From Mycolicibacter hiberniae (GTDB taxonomy: Bacteria > Actinomycetota > Actinomycetes > Mycobacteriales > Mycobacteriaceae), in the NCBI RefSeq assembly GCF_010729485.1, contig NZ_AP022609.1, positions 3,472,001 through 3,536,000 of the forward strand: 64,000 nt of DNA. Reading direction: 5' to 3'. Under the pieces are notes generated by a model. It saw only the letters and a program-made list of their open reading frames with translations. It was not told the DNA's origin and did not search any database. Within the stretch, counting starts at the first letter, position 1; every line of letters starts with the position of its first letter. Positions 7,335-14,850 of this stretch are shown in pieces. A program made the translations under genes and the position numbers.

Positions 7335-8491
7335 GGCGAGCCCGGGCGTTGCGGCGCGTGCCGGTTCTCCCAGCCGCGCAGCTTCTCCCGACACGGTTGC
7401 TCCACCAGGGCGTAGCTGACCGCGGCGATCGCGACGGTGAAAACCATCGTCAGCGCCAGCACCACCGCCATGTCCCCGGTGAATGCGAAGCGCCCGATCA
7501 CCGGAAAGACCATGTCCAGTGCCGCCAGGTGCCAGATGAAGATCCCGTAGGACCAGCGGCCCAGGGTCACCATCGGCGCGCTGGCCAAGAACCGGTGCGC
7601 GGTGTCGGGCCGGTCCAGCACCAGTGGGGCCAACAGCGACCACGCCAGCACCCCGCCCATCGCGGTCCGCACGATGAACTGCTCGACGGTTGCCGAGGTG
7701 AGCCCTTCCGGGCCTGCCAGCGGTGAGGCCGCCACCAGAAACGCCACCAGGGTCACGCCCGCCATCGGCAGCCGCCGTCGGGCCAGCCGGTGCACCCAGC
7801 CGACCGGGCTGTAGGTCCACTCCGCGAGCAGCATGCCCGCACCGAACCAGCAGCCGTAGGCCGGCGCCCAGTTCAGCGGGTTCACCCCGTAGGGCGTATG
7901 GATCGGCAGGTATCCCCAGCCGAGGCTGAGCAGCGCCACGGCCGCGATCGCCGGAATTCGCGCGCGCACCGGCAACCAGCGCGCCGCCAGCGCCAGCAGC
8001 GGCAGCGCGAGGTAGAAGCTGACCTCCACCGCCAGACTCCACATCTGGGTCAGTCCCGGGGTCAGCGTCAGCGGCACATAGATCTGCGTCATGGTGAGGT
8101 TGGCCAGCCAGACCGTCAGACTGGCTCCCTCGGCGTCGGGGAGCAGCGCCAGCACCACCACCACCGCCACGAGGTAGGCCGGGATGATCCGCACCAGCCG
8201 CGACCGCAGGTAATGGCCGGTCTGCGGCGCCGGACGCAGCCCGCGCGCGGCGGCTGCATGCCCCCGCCACAACAAGAATCCGCTCAAGGCGAAGAACACC
8301 GCGACAGCCATGTCGAACCGGCCCCACAAGCGGCCGCTGATCCCCGACGAGTGCCCGGTCTGAAATGCGACATGGGTGATCACCACGCCGATGGCCGCGC
8401 AGGCGCGCATACCCTCGACAGCGGGCAGGAAGCTGCGAACGCCACCCACCTGCTGGTTCATCTGATTAGGGACCGAAGCTTCGATGGACAC
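7271..8491 (-). CDS. Acyltransferase 3 (OafA/YrhL type) membrane protein
   Basis: 406-residue multi-pass protein of the acyltransferase-3 family, which moves acyl groups across or onto envelope glycans and lipids. The N-terminal R-X10-H motif (RACAAIGVVITH), the loop Arg residues (YLRSRLVRIIPAYL) and the long WSLAVEVSFYLALPLL helix are all present, with about ten hydrophobic segments. It matches the place and type of M. tuberculosis Rv0228. The GTG start is used; a later ATG (MNQQVGG) is possible. It is divergent from the PgfA-like gene and tail-overlaps the DUF2236 gene. The acceptor is not known. Confidence 0.85.
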   Translation of the reverse strand: MSIEASVPNQMNQQVGGVRSFLPAVEGMRACAAIGVVITHVAFQTGHSSGISGRLWGRFDMAVAVFFALSGFLLWRGHAAAARGLRPAPQTGHYLRSRLVRIIPAYLVAVVVVLALLPDAEGASLTVWLANLTMTQIYVPLTLTPGLTQMWSLAVEVSFYLALPLLALAARWLPVRARIPAIAAVALLSLGWGYLPIHTPYGVNPLNWAPAYGCWFGAGMLLAEWTYSPVGWVHRLARRRLPMAGVTLVAFLVAASPLAGPEGLTSATVEQFIVRTAMGGVLAWSLLAPLVLDRPDTAHRFLASAPMVTLGRWSYGIFIWHLAALDMVFPVIGRFAFTGDMAVVLALTMVFTVAIAAVSYALVEQPCREKLRGWENRHAPQRPGSPQAARPDGVYSDASLVNSGVP

Positions 8492-8536
8492 ACAGTAGCT
8501 GTTTCATCTGCTGCTGTTAGGGTCGAACAAATTTAG

Positions 8537-8569
8537 ATGCGGGCTCAACTGGAGGGTGCGGCGACGTGA
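8537..8569 (+). CDS. Possible 10-codon upstream ORF of the PgfA-like gene
   Basis: ATG-initiated mini-ORF (MRAQLEGAAT) that contains the GGAGGG Shine-Dalgarno of the next gene and ends in a TGA overlapping its GTG (GTGA). A TAGGGT -10 (8518-8523) would start the RNA about 6 bases before this ATG. It may couple translation; experimental proof is lacking. Confidence 0.3.
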   Translation: MRAQLEGAAT

Positions 8570-9834
8570 ACCGAGCAATCATGATGCGTATCGCGGCATG
8601 CGCAGTCATGGGCCTCGGCGCCGCCCTGCTGATCGCGGCTCTGTTGCTGTCCACCTATACCGCGGGCAAGATCGCCAAGATCCCACTCGATCTCGACGTC
8701 ACGCTGGTCGGCAACGGCAGCGGCGCCGCCCTGGACCCCGAGTCCCTCGGCCGGGAACACGCCGCCGTGGACCACGACGTGCCGCTGGTGTCACAGGAGC
8801 AGATCACAGTCGAGTCGCCGGCCAACGCCGACGTGGTGACCCTGCAGGTCGGATCGTCGCTGCGGCGCGGGGATCGGCAGAAGGACACCGGCCTGCTGTT
8901 GGCCATCGTCGACACCGTGACCCTCAACCGCACAACCGCCCGGGCGATTTCCGATGACACCCACCCGGGCGGCTCGGTGCAGCGACCGCGCAATTTCGGG
9001 GACGAGAACCCGCCCACCAATATCGCGCTGCCCCACGAGGGGCTGTCCTACCGGTTCCCCTTCGACACCAAGAAGCAGTCCTACCAGTACTTCGACCCGA
9101 TCGCCCAGAAGGCCTACGAGGCCAACTACGAGGGCGAAGACGACGTCAACGGGCTGACCACCTACCGCTTCCTGCAGAACGTGGGCTACGACGAAGACGG
9201 CAGCCTCAACGAGCCGATCCGCTACCCGTCGCTGTACGGCCACGACGAAGACGGCGAGATCACCGCGCCGGCCCGGATGTGGAACATCGAAGGCGCCGAT
9301 CCCGACGAGGACATCACGATGACGCGGTACTACGCCGCGCAGCGCACGATGTGGGTCGACCCCGTCTCGGGCACCATCGTCAAGTCGAAAGTGCACGCCA
9401 ACCACTACTACGCGCGTGACCCGCTCAAGCCGGAGGTCGCGCTGGTGGACTACACGATCACCAGCTCCGAGGAGACCATCGAGGCGCAGGTCGACGCCGC
9501 CCGCAACGAGCGGGATCGCTTAGCCCTGTGGTCGCGGGTCCTGCCGATCACCTTCACCGCCGCGGGTCTGATCTGTCTGCTCAGCGGTGTCCTGGTCGGC
9601 TGGTTCAGCCTGCCCGCCGAGGCCGCTCTGGGACGCCCCGGCCGCCTGGGCTCCGAGGAGGGGTTCTTCGGCGGGTTCGCGCCCAAGTCGCCGACCGCCC
9701 AGCAACCGTCGGGAGCTGAGGCCGAGACCGAGAAGCTGCCGACGCAACGTCCCCAACTGGACCGGCCCTCGGCGCCACCCGAGCCGAGCGCCCCGGATCG
9801 CGGCACCCCGGATTCGGCGCCCGACCAGCCGTAG
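8566..9834 (+). CDS. DUF3068 envelope protein, PgfA-like (Rv0227c homologue)
   Basis: 422 residues. One transmembrane segment near the N terminus (about residues 8-30), a large extracytoplasmic beta-rich DUF3068 domain, a second transmembrane helix near residue 330 (WSRVLPITFTAAGLICLLSG) and a Pro-rich cytoplasmic tail. The homologue MSMEG_0317 has been reported as PgfA, a periplasmic partner of MmpL3 needed for TMM traffic and polar growth, and this family has been linked to lipomannan/lipoarabinomannan maturation. GTG start with GGAGGG upstream. Followed after 7 bases by a GT-C-like membrane protein, so probably one operon. Family assignment is firm; the role is inferred from the homologue. 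Confidence 0.82.
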   Translation: MNRAIMMRIAACAVMGLGAALLIAALLLSTYTAGKIAKIPLDLDVTLVGNGSGAALDPESLGREHAAVDHDVPLVSQEQITVESPANADVVTLQVGSSLRRGDRQKDTGLLLAIVDTVTLNRTTARAISDDTHPGGSVQRPRNFGDENPPTNIALPHEGLSYRFPFDTKKQSYQYFDPIAQKAYEANYEGEDDVNGLTTYRFLQNVGYDEDGSLNEPIRYPSLYGHDEDGEITAPARMWNIEGADPDEDITMTRYYAAQRTMWVDPVSGTIVKSKVHANHYYARDPLKPEVALVDYTITSSEETIEAQVDAARNERDRLALWSRVLPITFTAAGLICLLSGVLVGWFSLPAEAALGRPGRLGSEEGFFGGFAPKSPTAQQPSGAEAETEKLPTQRPQLDRPSAPPEPSAPDRGTPDSAPDQP

Positions 9835-9841
9835 TTCCGCG

Positions 9842-11530
9842 GTGGTGCAAGCCAGGCGCTGGTGGGCGCCGTGCTATGCACTCGGCCTGACGCTGCTGAT
9901 TCTGGCGCCCCTGCTGCGGCCTGGGTATCTGCTGCTGCGAGACGCGGTTTCCACGCCGCGGTCCTACCTGACCGGAGCTGCCCTCGGGTTGAGCGAGTCG
10001 GCACCACGAGCGATTCCGCAGGACTTCGCCGTCGCCCTGGCCTCCCGGCTGGCCGACGGCGGCATCGTGGTCAAAGCACTGCTGGTGGTGGGTCTATGGC
10101 TGGCTGGCTGGGGAGCCGCACGCCTGGTGGCCATCGTCCTGCCCGAAGCCGGGCTGCCCGGTCAGCTGATCGCGGTCACCGTGGCGATCTGGAACCCCTA
10201 TGTGGCTGAGCGGTTGCTGCAGGGCCATTGGAGTCTGCTGGTGGGCTATGGCTGCCTGCCGTGGGCGGCGGTGGCGATGCTGGGGCTGCGCTCCGGGGCG
10301 ACCGGACTGTTCGGCTTGGTGTTCTTTCTGGCGTTGGCCGGGCTGACCCCGACCGGCCTGGTGCTGGCGACCGTGGTGGCGCTGGTGTGTGTCGCGGCAC
10401 CCGGCGACGGACCGCCGCGCTGGTGGTGTGCCCTCAGCGCCATGGCGATCGCTACGGCAGCCGCCCTGCCCTGGCTCACGGCGCTGGTGCTGAGCCCGGG
10501 GTCGGCGCACGGCGAATCGGCCGGGGCGGCGGCGTTCGCGGCCCGCGCCGAGCCGGGTCTGGGCACCCTGGGAAGCCTCGCCGGGCTCGGCGGAATCTGG
10601 AACTCCGAAGCGGTCCCGGCATCACGTACCACCTTCGCACTGCTGGCCACCGTGGTGTTCCTGGCCGTGCTGGGTTTGGGCTGGTCGTCGGTGCGGGACC
10701 TGCCTGCGGTACGGCCGCTGCTGGCCCTGGCCGCAACGACGGTGCTGGCCTTCGCCCTGCTGGCCACGGGCCCCGGTGTGGCCCTGCTGCGCTGGGCTAC
10801 CGACATCGCGCCCGGACTCGGAATGCTGCGCGACGGCCAGAAGTGGGTGGCGCTGGCGGTGCCGGGCTACGCGCTGGCCGGAGCGGGGGCGGTGGTGGGC
10901 CTGCGCAAGCGGCTGCCGCCGGCCCGAGCCGCGCTGGCCTGCTGCGTCGCGCTGATCGTCGTCCTGCCGGACCTGGCCTGGGGCGTGGCCGGCCGGGTGA
11001 CACCGGTGCACTACCCACCGGGGTGGGCGGCGGTGGCGGCCAAGATCAACGCCGATCCTCGTCCGGTGGCCGTGCTGCCCGCCGACGCCATCCGCCGGTT
11101 CCCCTGGGCGGGTACCGCCCCGGTACTGGACCCGCTGCCCCGTTGGGTGCGCGCCGAGGTACTCACCACCGGCGATCTGATGGTCGGCGGGCAAACCGTG
11201 CCCGGAGAGGGCACTCGCGCGCGGACGGTGCAGGAGGCGCTGTTGTCCGGCGCCGAACCGGCTGCGCTCGGCGTCAAGGGCGTGGGCTGGGTTGTTCGAG
11301 AGACCGATGCGCAGGGCGAGATCGGTGCTGCCGAAAAGACTCTGACTCGGCTTCCGGTGGCCTATCGGGATGCGGATCTGACGGTGTACCGGGTTGGCGG
11401 CCATGCACCGAAGGTGCCGACCGGGCCGCGGCGGGCTGCGATAGCTGCGCATCTGGTCTGGCTGGCGATGCTGGTGGCGGGCGCGGCAGGTCTGGCGGCG
11501 GCGCCGCTGCGACGACGCCTGCGCGGTTAA
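9842..11530 (+). CDS. Large polytopic membrane protein, GT-C-like (Rv0226c homologue)
   Basis: 562 residues with a dozen or so hydrophobic segments over the first 440 residues and a soluble C-terminal portion ending in one more helix. The topology, the early periplasmic loop after TM1 and the IWNPYVAERLLQGHWSLL segment resemble GT-C polyprenyl-phosphate sugar transferases of the actinobacterial envelope, but no substrate can be named. GTG at 9842 or 9845 is taken as the start. It directly follows the PgfA-like gene as in M. tuberculosis (Rv0227c-Rv0226c), which suggests a joint envelope function. Its last 4 bases overlap the convergent PhzF gene. Confidence 0.72.
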   Translation: MVQARRWWAPCYALGLTLLILAPLLRPGYLLLRDAVSTPRSYLTGAALGLSESAPRAIPQDFAVALASRLADGGIVVKALLVVGLWLAGWGAARLVAIVLPEAGLPGQLIAVTVAIWNPYVAERLLQGHWSLLVGYGCLPWAAVAMLGLRSGATGLFGLVFFLALAGLTPTGLVLATVVALVCVAAPGDGPPRWWCALSAMAIATAAALPWLTALVLSPGSAHGESAGAAAFAARAEPGLGTLGSLAGLGGIWNSEAVPASRTTFALLATVVFLAVLGLGWSSVRDLPAVRPLLALAATTVLAFALLATGPGVALLRWATDIAPGLGMLRDGQKWVALAVPGYALAGAGAVVGLRKRLPPARAALACCVALIVVLPDLAWGVAGRVTPVHYPPGWAAVAAKINADPRPVAVLPADAIRRFPWAGTAPVLDPLPRWVRAEVLTTGDLMVGGQTVPGEGTRARTVQEALLSGAEPAALGVKGVGWVVRETDAQGEIGAAEKTLTRLPVAYRDADLTVYRVGGHAPKVPTGPRRAAIAAHLVWLAMLVAGAAGLAAAPLRRRLRG

Positions 11531-12306
11531 CGGCGAAGTTCCCCACTGAAGACGGTCACCGCGTGCCCGATCAGCAGGACACGGTCGCCGTCACGGCGCA
11601 CCCGCAATCGCCCACCTCGCGGCGAGGCCTGTTCCGCCGAGAATTCCTCGACTCCGAGACGCCCGCCCCACAGCGCGGCAAGAGTGCAGTGCGCCGAGCC
11701 GGTCACCGGATCCTCGGACAGCCCGAAGCGGGGTGCGAACACCCGGCTCACGATGTCGGCGTCGCCGTCACCGACTGCCGTAACCACGACGGCACGCGCG
11801 GCTACCTTCGCCAGCGACGCCGTGTCCGGCGCCAGCGCCCGGACTTCGGCAGCTGACCCCGCTTCCACGACCACGTCCAGGCTGCCCCGCCACACCGAGC
11901 GGATGCTCACCCCGGGCAGGCCTGCCACCAGCTCCGCAGTCGGCGCCGCGCCGCGCACGGGGTCCGCCGGAAACGTCATCCTGATCGCGCCATCGGAATC
12001 CGTCGTGCAAGCCAGCAAGCGATCGCCCGCCCGGAAGGATTGGTCCCCGCCCAATACATGAGCACTGGCCAGGGTTCCGGAGCCGCACAACGCCAATTCG
12101 GCCACCGGACTGAACCACCGCAGACTTCGCGGGCCGGGATCCCCGTGAGCCAGATCGATGAATGCTGTTGCGGGGCAGTTGAACTCTGCTGCCACAGCCT
12201 GCATCCACGAAGCGTCGGCGGGACCGTCCAGCAGCACTACACCGGTGGGGTTCCCCCGGAACCTCACCGATGTGAACGTGTCGACTAGGTAAGCAGCGAT
12301 GGGCAC
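11527..12306 (-). CDS. PhzF-like protein lacking the catalytic Glu
   Basis: 259-residue PhzF/YddE-family fold with two diaminopimelate-epimerase-like halves. Family hallmarks are present: VDTFTSVRFRGNPTGVVLL at the N terminus, ALCGSGTLASAH, and EDPVTGSAHCTLAALW in the second half. The position of the proton-transfer Glu45 (SETAF/SETTF in PhzF and E. coli YddE) reads CPATAF here, so the Glu is Ala. Activity may be changed or lost. GTG start directly abuts the stop of the upstream DCC gene (TAAGTG), so the two are coupled. Substrate unknown. Confidence 0.82.
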   Translation of the reverse strand: MPIAAYLVDTFTSVRFRGNPTGVVLLDGPADASWMQAVAAEFNCPATAFIDLAHGDPGPRSLRWFSPVAELALCGSGTLASAHVLGGDQSFRAGDRLLACTTDSDGAIRMTFPADPVRGAAPTAELVAGLPGVSIRSVWRGSLDVVVEAGSAAEVRALAPDTASLAKVAARAVVVTAVGDGDADIVSRVFAPRFGLSEDPVTGSAHCTLAALWGGRLGVEEFSAEQASPRGGRLRVRRDGDRVLLIGHAVTVFSGELRR

Positions 12307-12738
12307 TTAGGCGTCCAGGAAGCGGGCCCGCACAGCCGGCCCGGGGACGGGGCAGGTGTCGTGCCGACCGCCCAACCGATAGCGCACCGCGGCGAAACGG
12401 TCGTAGAGCCAGTCGCGCAGCCCCGCCGGGATGATGCGGGCGGCGAGCAGCAGCCGGAACGGGCCACCCAGATAGCTCAGAACCCGCAGGGCGGCCGCCG
12501 AGCGCACGTCGATGCGCTCGTCGGGCCGGCCCGGGTTGTGCACGAAGATCATCGAGTCGATGTCGCCCAGCCCCGGGTGGCGCGCGATGACCGCGCGCGC
12601 GAAATCGCTGTCCAACGCTGCGAATCGCAGCGTGCCGCGCCGGTCGAACCGGAGAATGGTCTGTACGGATCGATTGCAGATCCCGCAGACGCCGTCGTAG
12701 AGCAGCACCGGACTCGTGGGTTGGTCAGTCACCGGCAT
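12307..12738 (-). CDS. DCC family thiol-disulfide oxidoreductase (DUF393)
   Basis: 143-residue thioredoxin-like protein with the defining N-terminal LYDGVCGICN motif (D15, C18, C21) and the downstream FAALDSDFARAVI and LSYLGGPFRLLL segments of the family. Predicted to be a cytoplasmic or membrane-associated thiol redox protein; partners are unknown. It follows the glycosyltransferase by 19 bases on the same strand and precedes the PhzF-like gene with no gap, so the three probably form one transcript. Confidence 0.85.
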   Translation of the reverse strand: MPVTDQPTSPVLLYDGVCGICNRSVQTILRFDRRGTLRFAALDSDFARAVIARHPGLGDIDSMIFVHNPGRPDERIDVRSAAALRVLSYLGGPFRLLLAARIIPAGLRDWLYDRFAAVRYRLGGRHDTCPVPGPAVRARFLDA

Positions 12739-12757
12739 CGCCTCCCGCGCAAGCTTT

Positions 12758-13912
12758 TCAGACCACGCCGCTGACGTAGCGACGTTCCTGTACCGCTCTC
12801 AATACCGCATGCAGCCCCTCGGCGCTTTGCCCCCAGGAGAATTCGGCACTGCGGGCCTGCGCCTTGGCGCCGAGTTGCTCGCGCAGCACCGCGTCGGCCA
12901 GCAATCGCCTGAGTTGCTCGACCAGCCCGTCACGGTCGTCGACCAGCATCCCGGTGACCCCGTCGACTATCGAGTCCGACAACCCGCCGGAGGCCCGGTA
13001 GCCGATGGTGGGCACGCCGTGCTGGCCCGCTTCGATGACCGCCAACCCCCAACCCTCCTTGCGGGAGGGCAGGACATGGACCCAGGCCCGTTGCACCAGT
13101 TCGTGCTTGGTGACCTCATCGACATGGCCATGGAAGGTCACCACGTCGGTGATCTCGAGCTCCGCGGCGTACTGCACCAGCCGGTCTGCCCACCACCCCC
13201 CGCCGATGACGTCGAGGTGCAGGTCCGGGATACGGGCGCGCAGCGCCGCCACGGCCTCCAACGCATCCTCGATCTGCTTGTGCGGAACCAGGCGCGACAA
13301 CACCACCACCCGCGGCGCCGGCGAGCGCGGGTGTGTCAGCGTGGCGGGCGGCGCCTCGTCGAGGCCGTTGCGCACCACCGCGATGCGCTCGGCGCCCACA
13401 CCCAGTTCGACCAGGTCGCGCAGCGACGGCAACGACACCGTCACGTACTGATTGCGCCGGTTGAGCCACGGCGACAGCCTCGACTCGACCATCCAGCCGA
13501 TCCGGCTCAGCACCGGCCCGGCTACCGGCCACTGTTCGCGGTGGCAGTGATGCACCAGCATCGCGACCCGGCGTCCGTAGATGAGGCGCGCCAAAAAGGG
13601 CAGCCCGTTCTGGGTGTCGATCACCACGTCGGGCCGCACGCCCCGCAGAGGACCCAGGCCGACGCGAGCCGCCGCCATCACGGCCAACGCCCAGAGGTAC
13701 ACCGTGTACGGGCCGCCCCGGCGGCTGATGCGCACCCCGTCGACGACCTCGTGCTTGGGCGCCCCGGGATAGTGGGCGGTACGCAGGGTGACCGCCACGC
13801 CGGCAGCGGCCAGCTCGGCACCGATGCGCTGCAGGTAGGTCTCACTGCCGCCGCCCTGCGGATGCCCGGTGTCACGCCAGCACAGCAGCAGGACCGACCG
13901 CACAGCAGACAC
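12758..13912 (-). CDS. GT4-family glycosyltransferase (Rv0225 homologue)
   Basis: 384 residues, the length I recall for Rv0225. GT-B fold: the N-terminal Gly-rich acceptor loop (GHPQGGGSETYLQRIGAEL) and the C-terminal nucleotide-sugar domain with RLVPHKQIEDALEA, DVIGGG, VLPSRKEGWGLAVIEA (the EX7E region) and GYRASGG. Probably adds a sugar to an envelope lipid or glycan in the cytoplasm; donor and acceptor are unknown. The GTG start is set by length match and by a TACGCT -10 (13920-13925) seven bases upstream. It is divergent from the methyltransferase gene. Confidence 0.85.
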   Translation of the reverse strand: MSAVRSVLLLCWRDTGHPQGGGSETYLQRIGAELAAAGVAVTLRTAHYPGAPKHEVVDGVRISRRGGPYTVYLWALAVMAAARVGLGPLRGVRPDVVIDTQNGLPFLARLIYGRRVAMLVHHCHREQWPVAGPVLSRIGWMVESRLSPWLNRRNQYVTVSLPSLRDLVELGVGAERIAVVRNGLDEAPPATLTHPRSPAPRVVVLSRLVPHKQIEDALEAVAALRARIPDLHLDVIGGGWWADRLVQYAAELEITDVVTFHGHVDEVTKHELVQRAWVHVLPSRKEGWGLAVIEAGQHGVPTIGYRASGGLSDSIVDGVTGMLVDDRDGLVEQLRRLLADAVLREQLGAKAQARSAEFSWGQSAEGLHAVLRAVQERRYVSGVV

Positions 13913-13919
13913 GCCGACC

Positions 13920-13925
13920 AGCGTA
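13920..13925 (-). promoter_or_regulatory. -10 element of the glycosyltransferase gene
   Basis: Reads TACGCT on the minus strand, 7 bases from the GTG. The same hexamer serves the divergent methyltransferase gene at 14014-14019. Predicts a leaderless mRNA. Confidence 0.5.
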
Positions 13926-14013
13926 GTCGGCCCGCTCGCCGCGTCCCGCCGAATATGCGGGCAGGAGGGCGGGGGCGGACCGGTGGGCGCCGGGGTCGGG
14001 CGGTGGCGGGGCC

Positions 14014-14019
14014 TACGCT
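14014..14019 (+). promoter_or_regulatory. -10 element of the methyltransferase gene
   Basis: TACGCT, 6 bases before the GTG at 14026, no Shine-Dalgarno between. A leaderless start is predicted. Confidence 0.5.
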
Positions 14020-14025
14020 GGCCCG

Positions 14026-14796
14026 GTGGCTGCCACCGACCTGTTCGCGCGACACGCGACGCTGGGCCGTTCGGTGCGCCTGCTTTCCCAGTTCCGCTAC
14101 GAGCAGACCGCACCGGCACGGTTCTACGGTGCGCTGGCCACAGACACCGCGGCCATGGTCGCCGAGCTGTGGCGGGGGGTCCACGGCGACGAGCCGGCCG
14201 GAAAGACACTGCTCGACGTCGGGGGCGGACCGGGCTACTTCGCCAGCGCGTTCGCCGGCGCCGGGTTGCGTTACATCGGCGTGGAACCCGACCCCGGGGA
14301 AGTCCACGCCATGCATGCCGCACGGGCCGCGTCTTCCCCGGGCAGGTTCGTGCGGGCCTCCGGGATGGCCCTGCCGTTCGCGGATGCCAGCGTGGACATC
14401 TGCCTGTCCTCCAACGTCGCCGAGCATGTGCCGCGGCCCTGGCGACTCGGCAATGAGATGCTGCGGGTCACCCGGCCAGGCGGCCTGGCGGTGCTCTCCT
14501 ACACCGTGTGGCTGGGTCCGTTCGGCGGCCACGAAATGGGGCTCAGTCACTATCTGGGCGGGCACCGGGCCGCCCGGCGCTATACCCGCCGGCACGGCCA
14601 CCCGCCGAAGAACAACTACGGCTCGTCATTGTTCGCGGTGTCGGCCGCCGCGGGGCTGGACTGGGCCCGCCACACCGGCACATTGGTGGCGGCTTTCCCC
14701 CGTTATCACCCGCGATGGGCGTGGCCCATGACGAAGGCGCCGGGCATTCGCGAGTTCGGCGTGAGCAACCTGGTGCTGGTACTGCGACCGAACTGA
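14026..14796 (+). CDS. SAM-dependent methyltransferase (Rv0224c homologue)
   Basis: 256-residue class I methyltransferase. Motif I is LLDVGGGPGYFASAF (around residues 64-78), motif II ends in the acidic YIGVEPDP, and the motif IV region reads ADASVDICLSSNVAEHVP; the Methyltransf_11 pattern VTRPGGLAVLSYT follows. Acceptor unknown. It is divergent from the glycosyltransferase and precedes the KstR-box aldehyde dehydrogenase by 54 bases, as in M. tuberculosis. GTG start fixed by the -10 six bases upstream. Confidence 0.85.
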   Translation: MAATDLFARHATLGRSVRLLSQFRYEQTAPARFYGALATDTAAMVAELWRGVHGDEPAGKTLLDVGGGPGYFASAFAGAGLRYIGVEPDPGEVHAMHAARAASSPGRFVRASGMALPFADASVDICLSSNVAEHVPRPWRLGNEMLRVTRPGGLAVLSYTVWLGPFGGHEMGLSHYLGGHRAARRYTRRHGHPPKNNYGSSLFAVSAAAGLDWARHTGTLVAAFPRYHPRWAWPMTKAPGIREFGVSNLVLVLRPN

Positions 14797-14805
14797 ACGA
14801 TTGAC

Positions 14806-14819
14806 TGCAACGTGTTCTA
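14806..14819. promoter_or_regulatory. KstR-type operator upstream of the aldehyde dehydrogenase
   Basis: TGCAACGTGTTCTA fits TNNAACNNGTTNNA, the published KstR motif, at every fixed position. It lies 18 bases upstream of a TAGGGT -10 (14838-14843) and so covers the -35 region. Rv0223c is, as I recall, a KstR-regulon member in M. tuberculosis. Confidence 0.65.
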
Positions 14820-14837
14820 ATCAGTGCGCCGGCTAGG

Positions 14838-14843
14838 TAGGGT
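14838..14843 (+). promoter_or_regulatory. -10 element of the aldehyde dehydrogenase gene
   Basis: TAGGGT, 7 bases before the ATG at 14851; predicts a leaderless transcript under the KstR-type site just upstream. Confidence 0.45.
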
Positions 14844-14850
14844 GGCGCCC

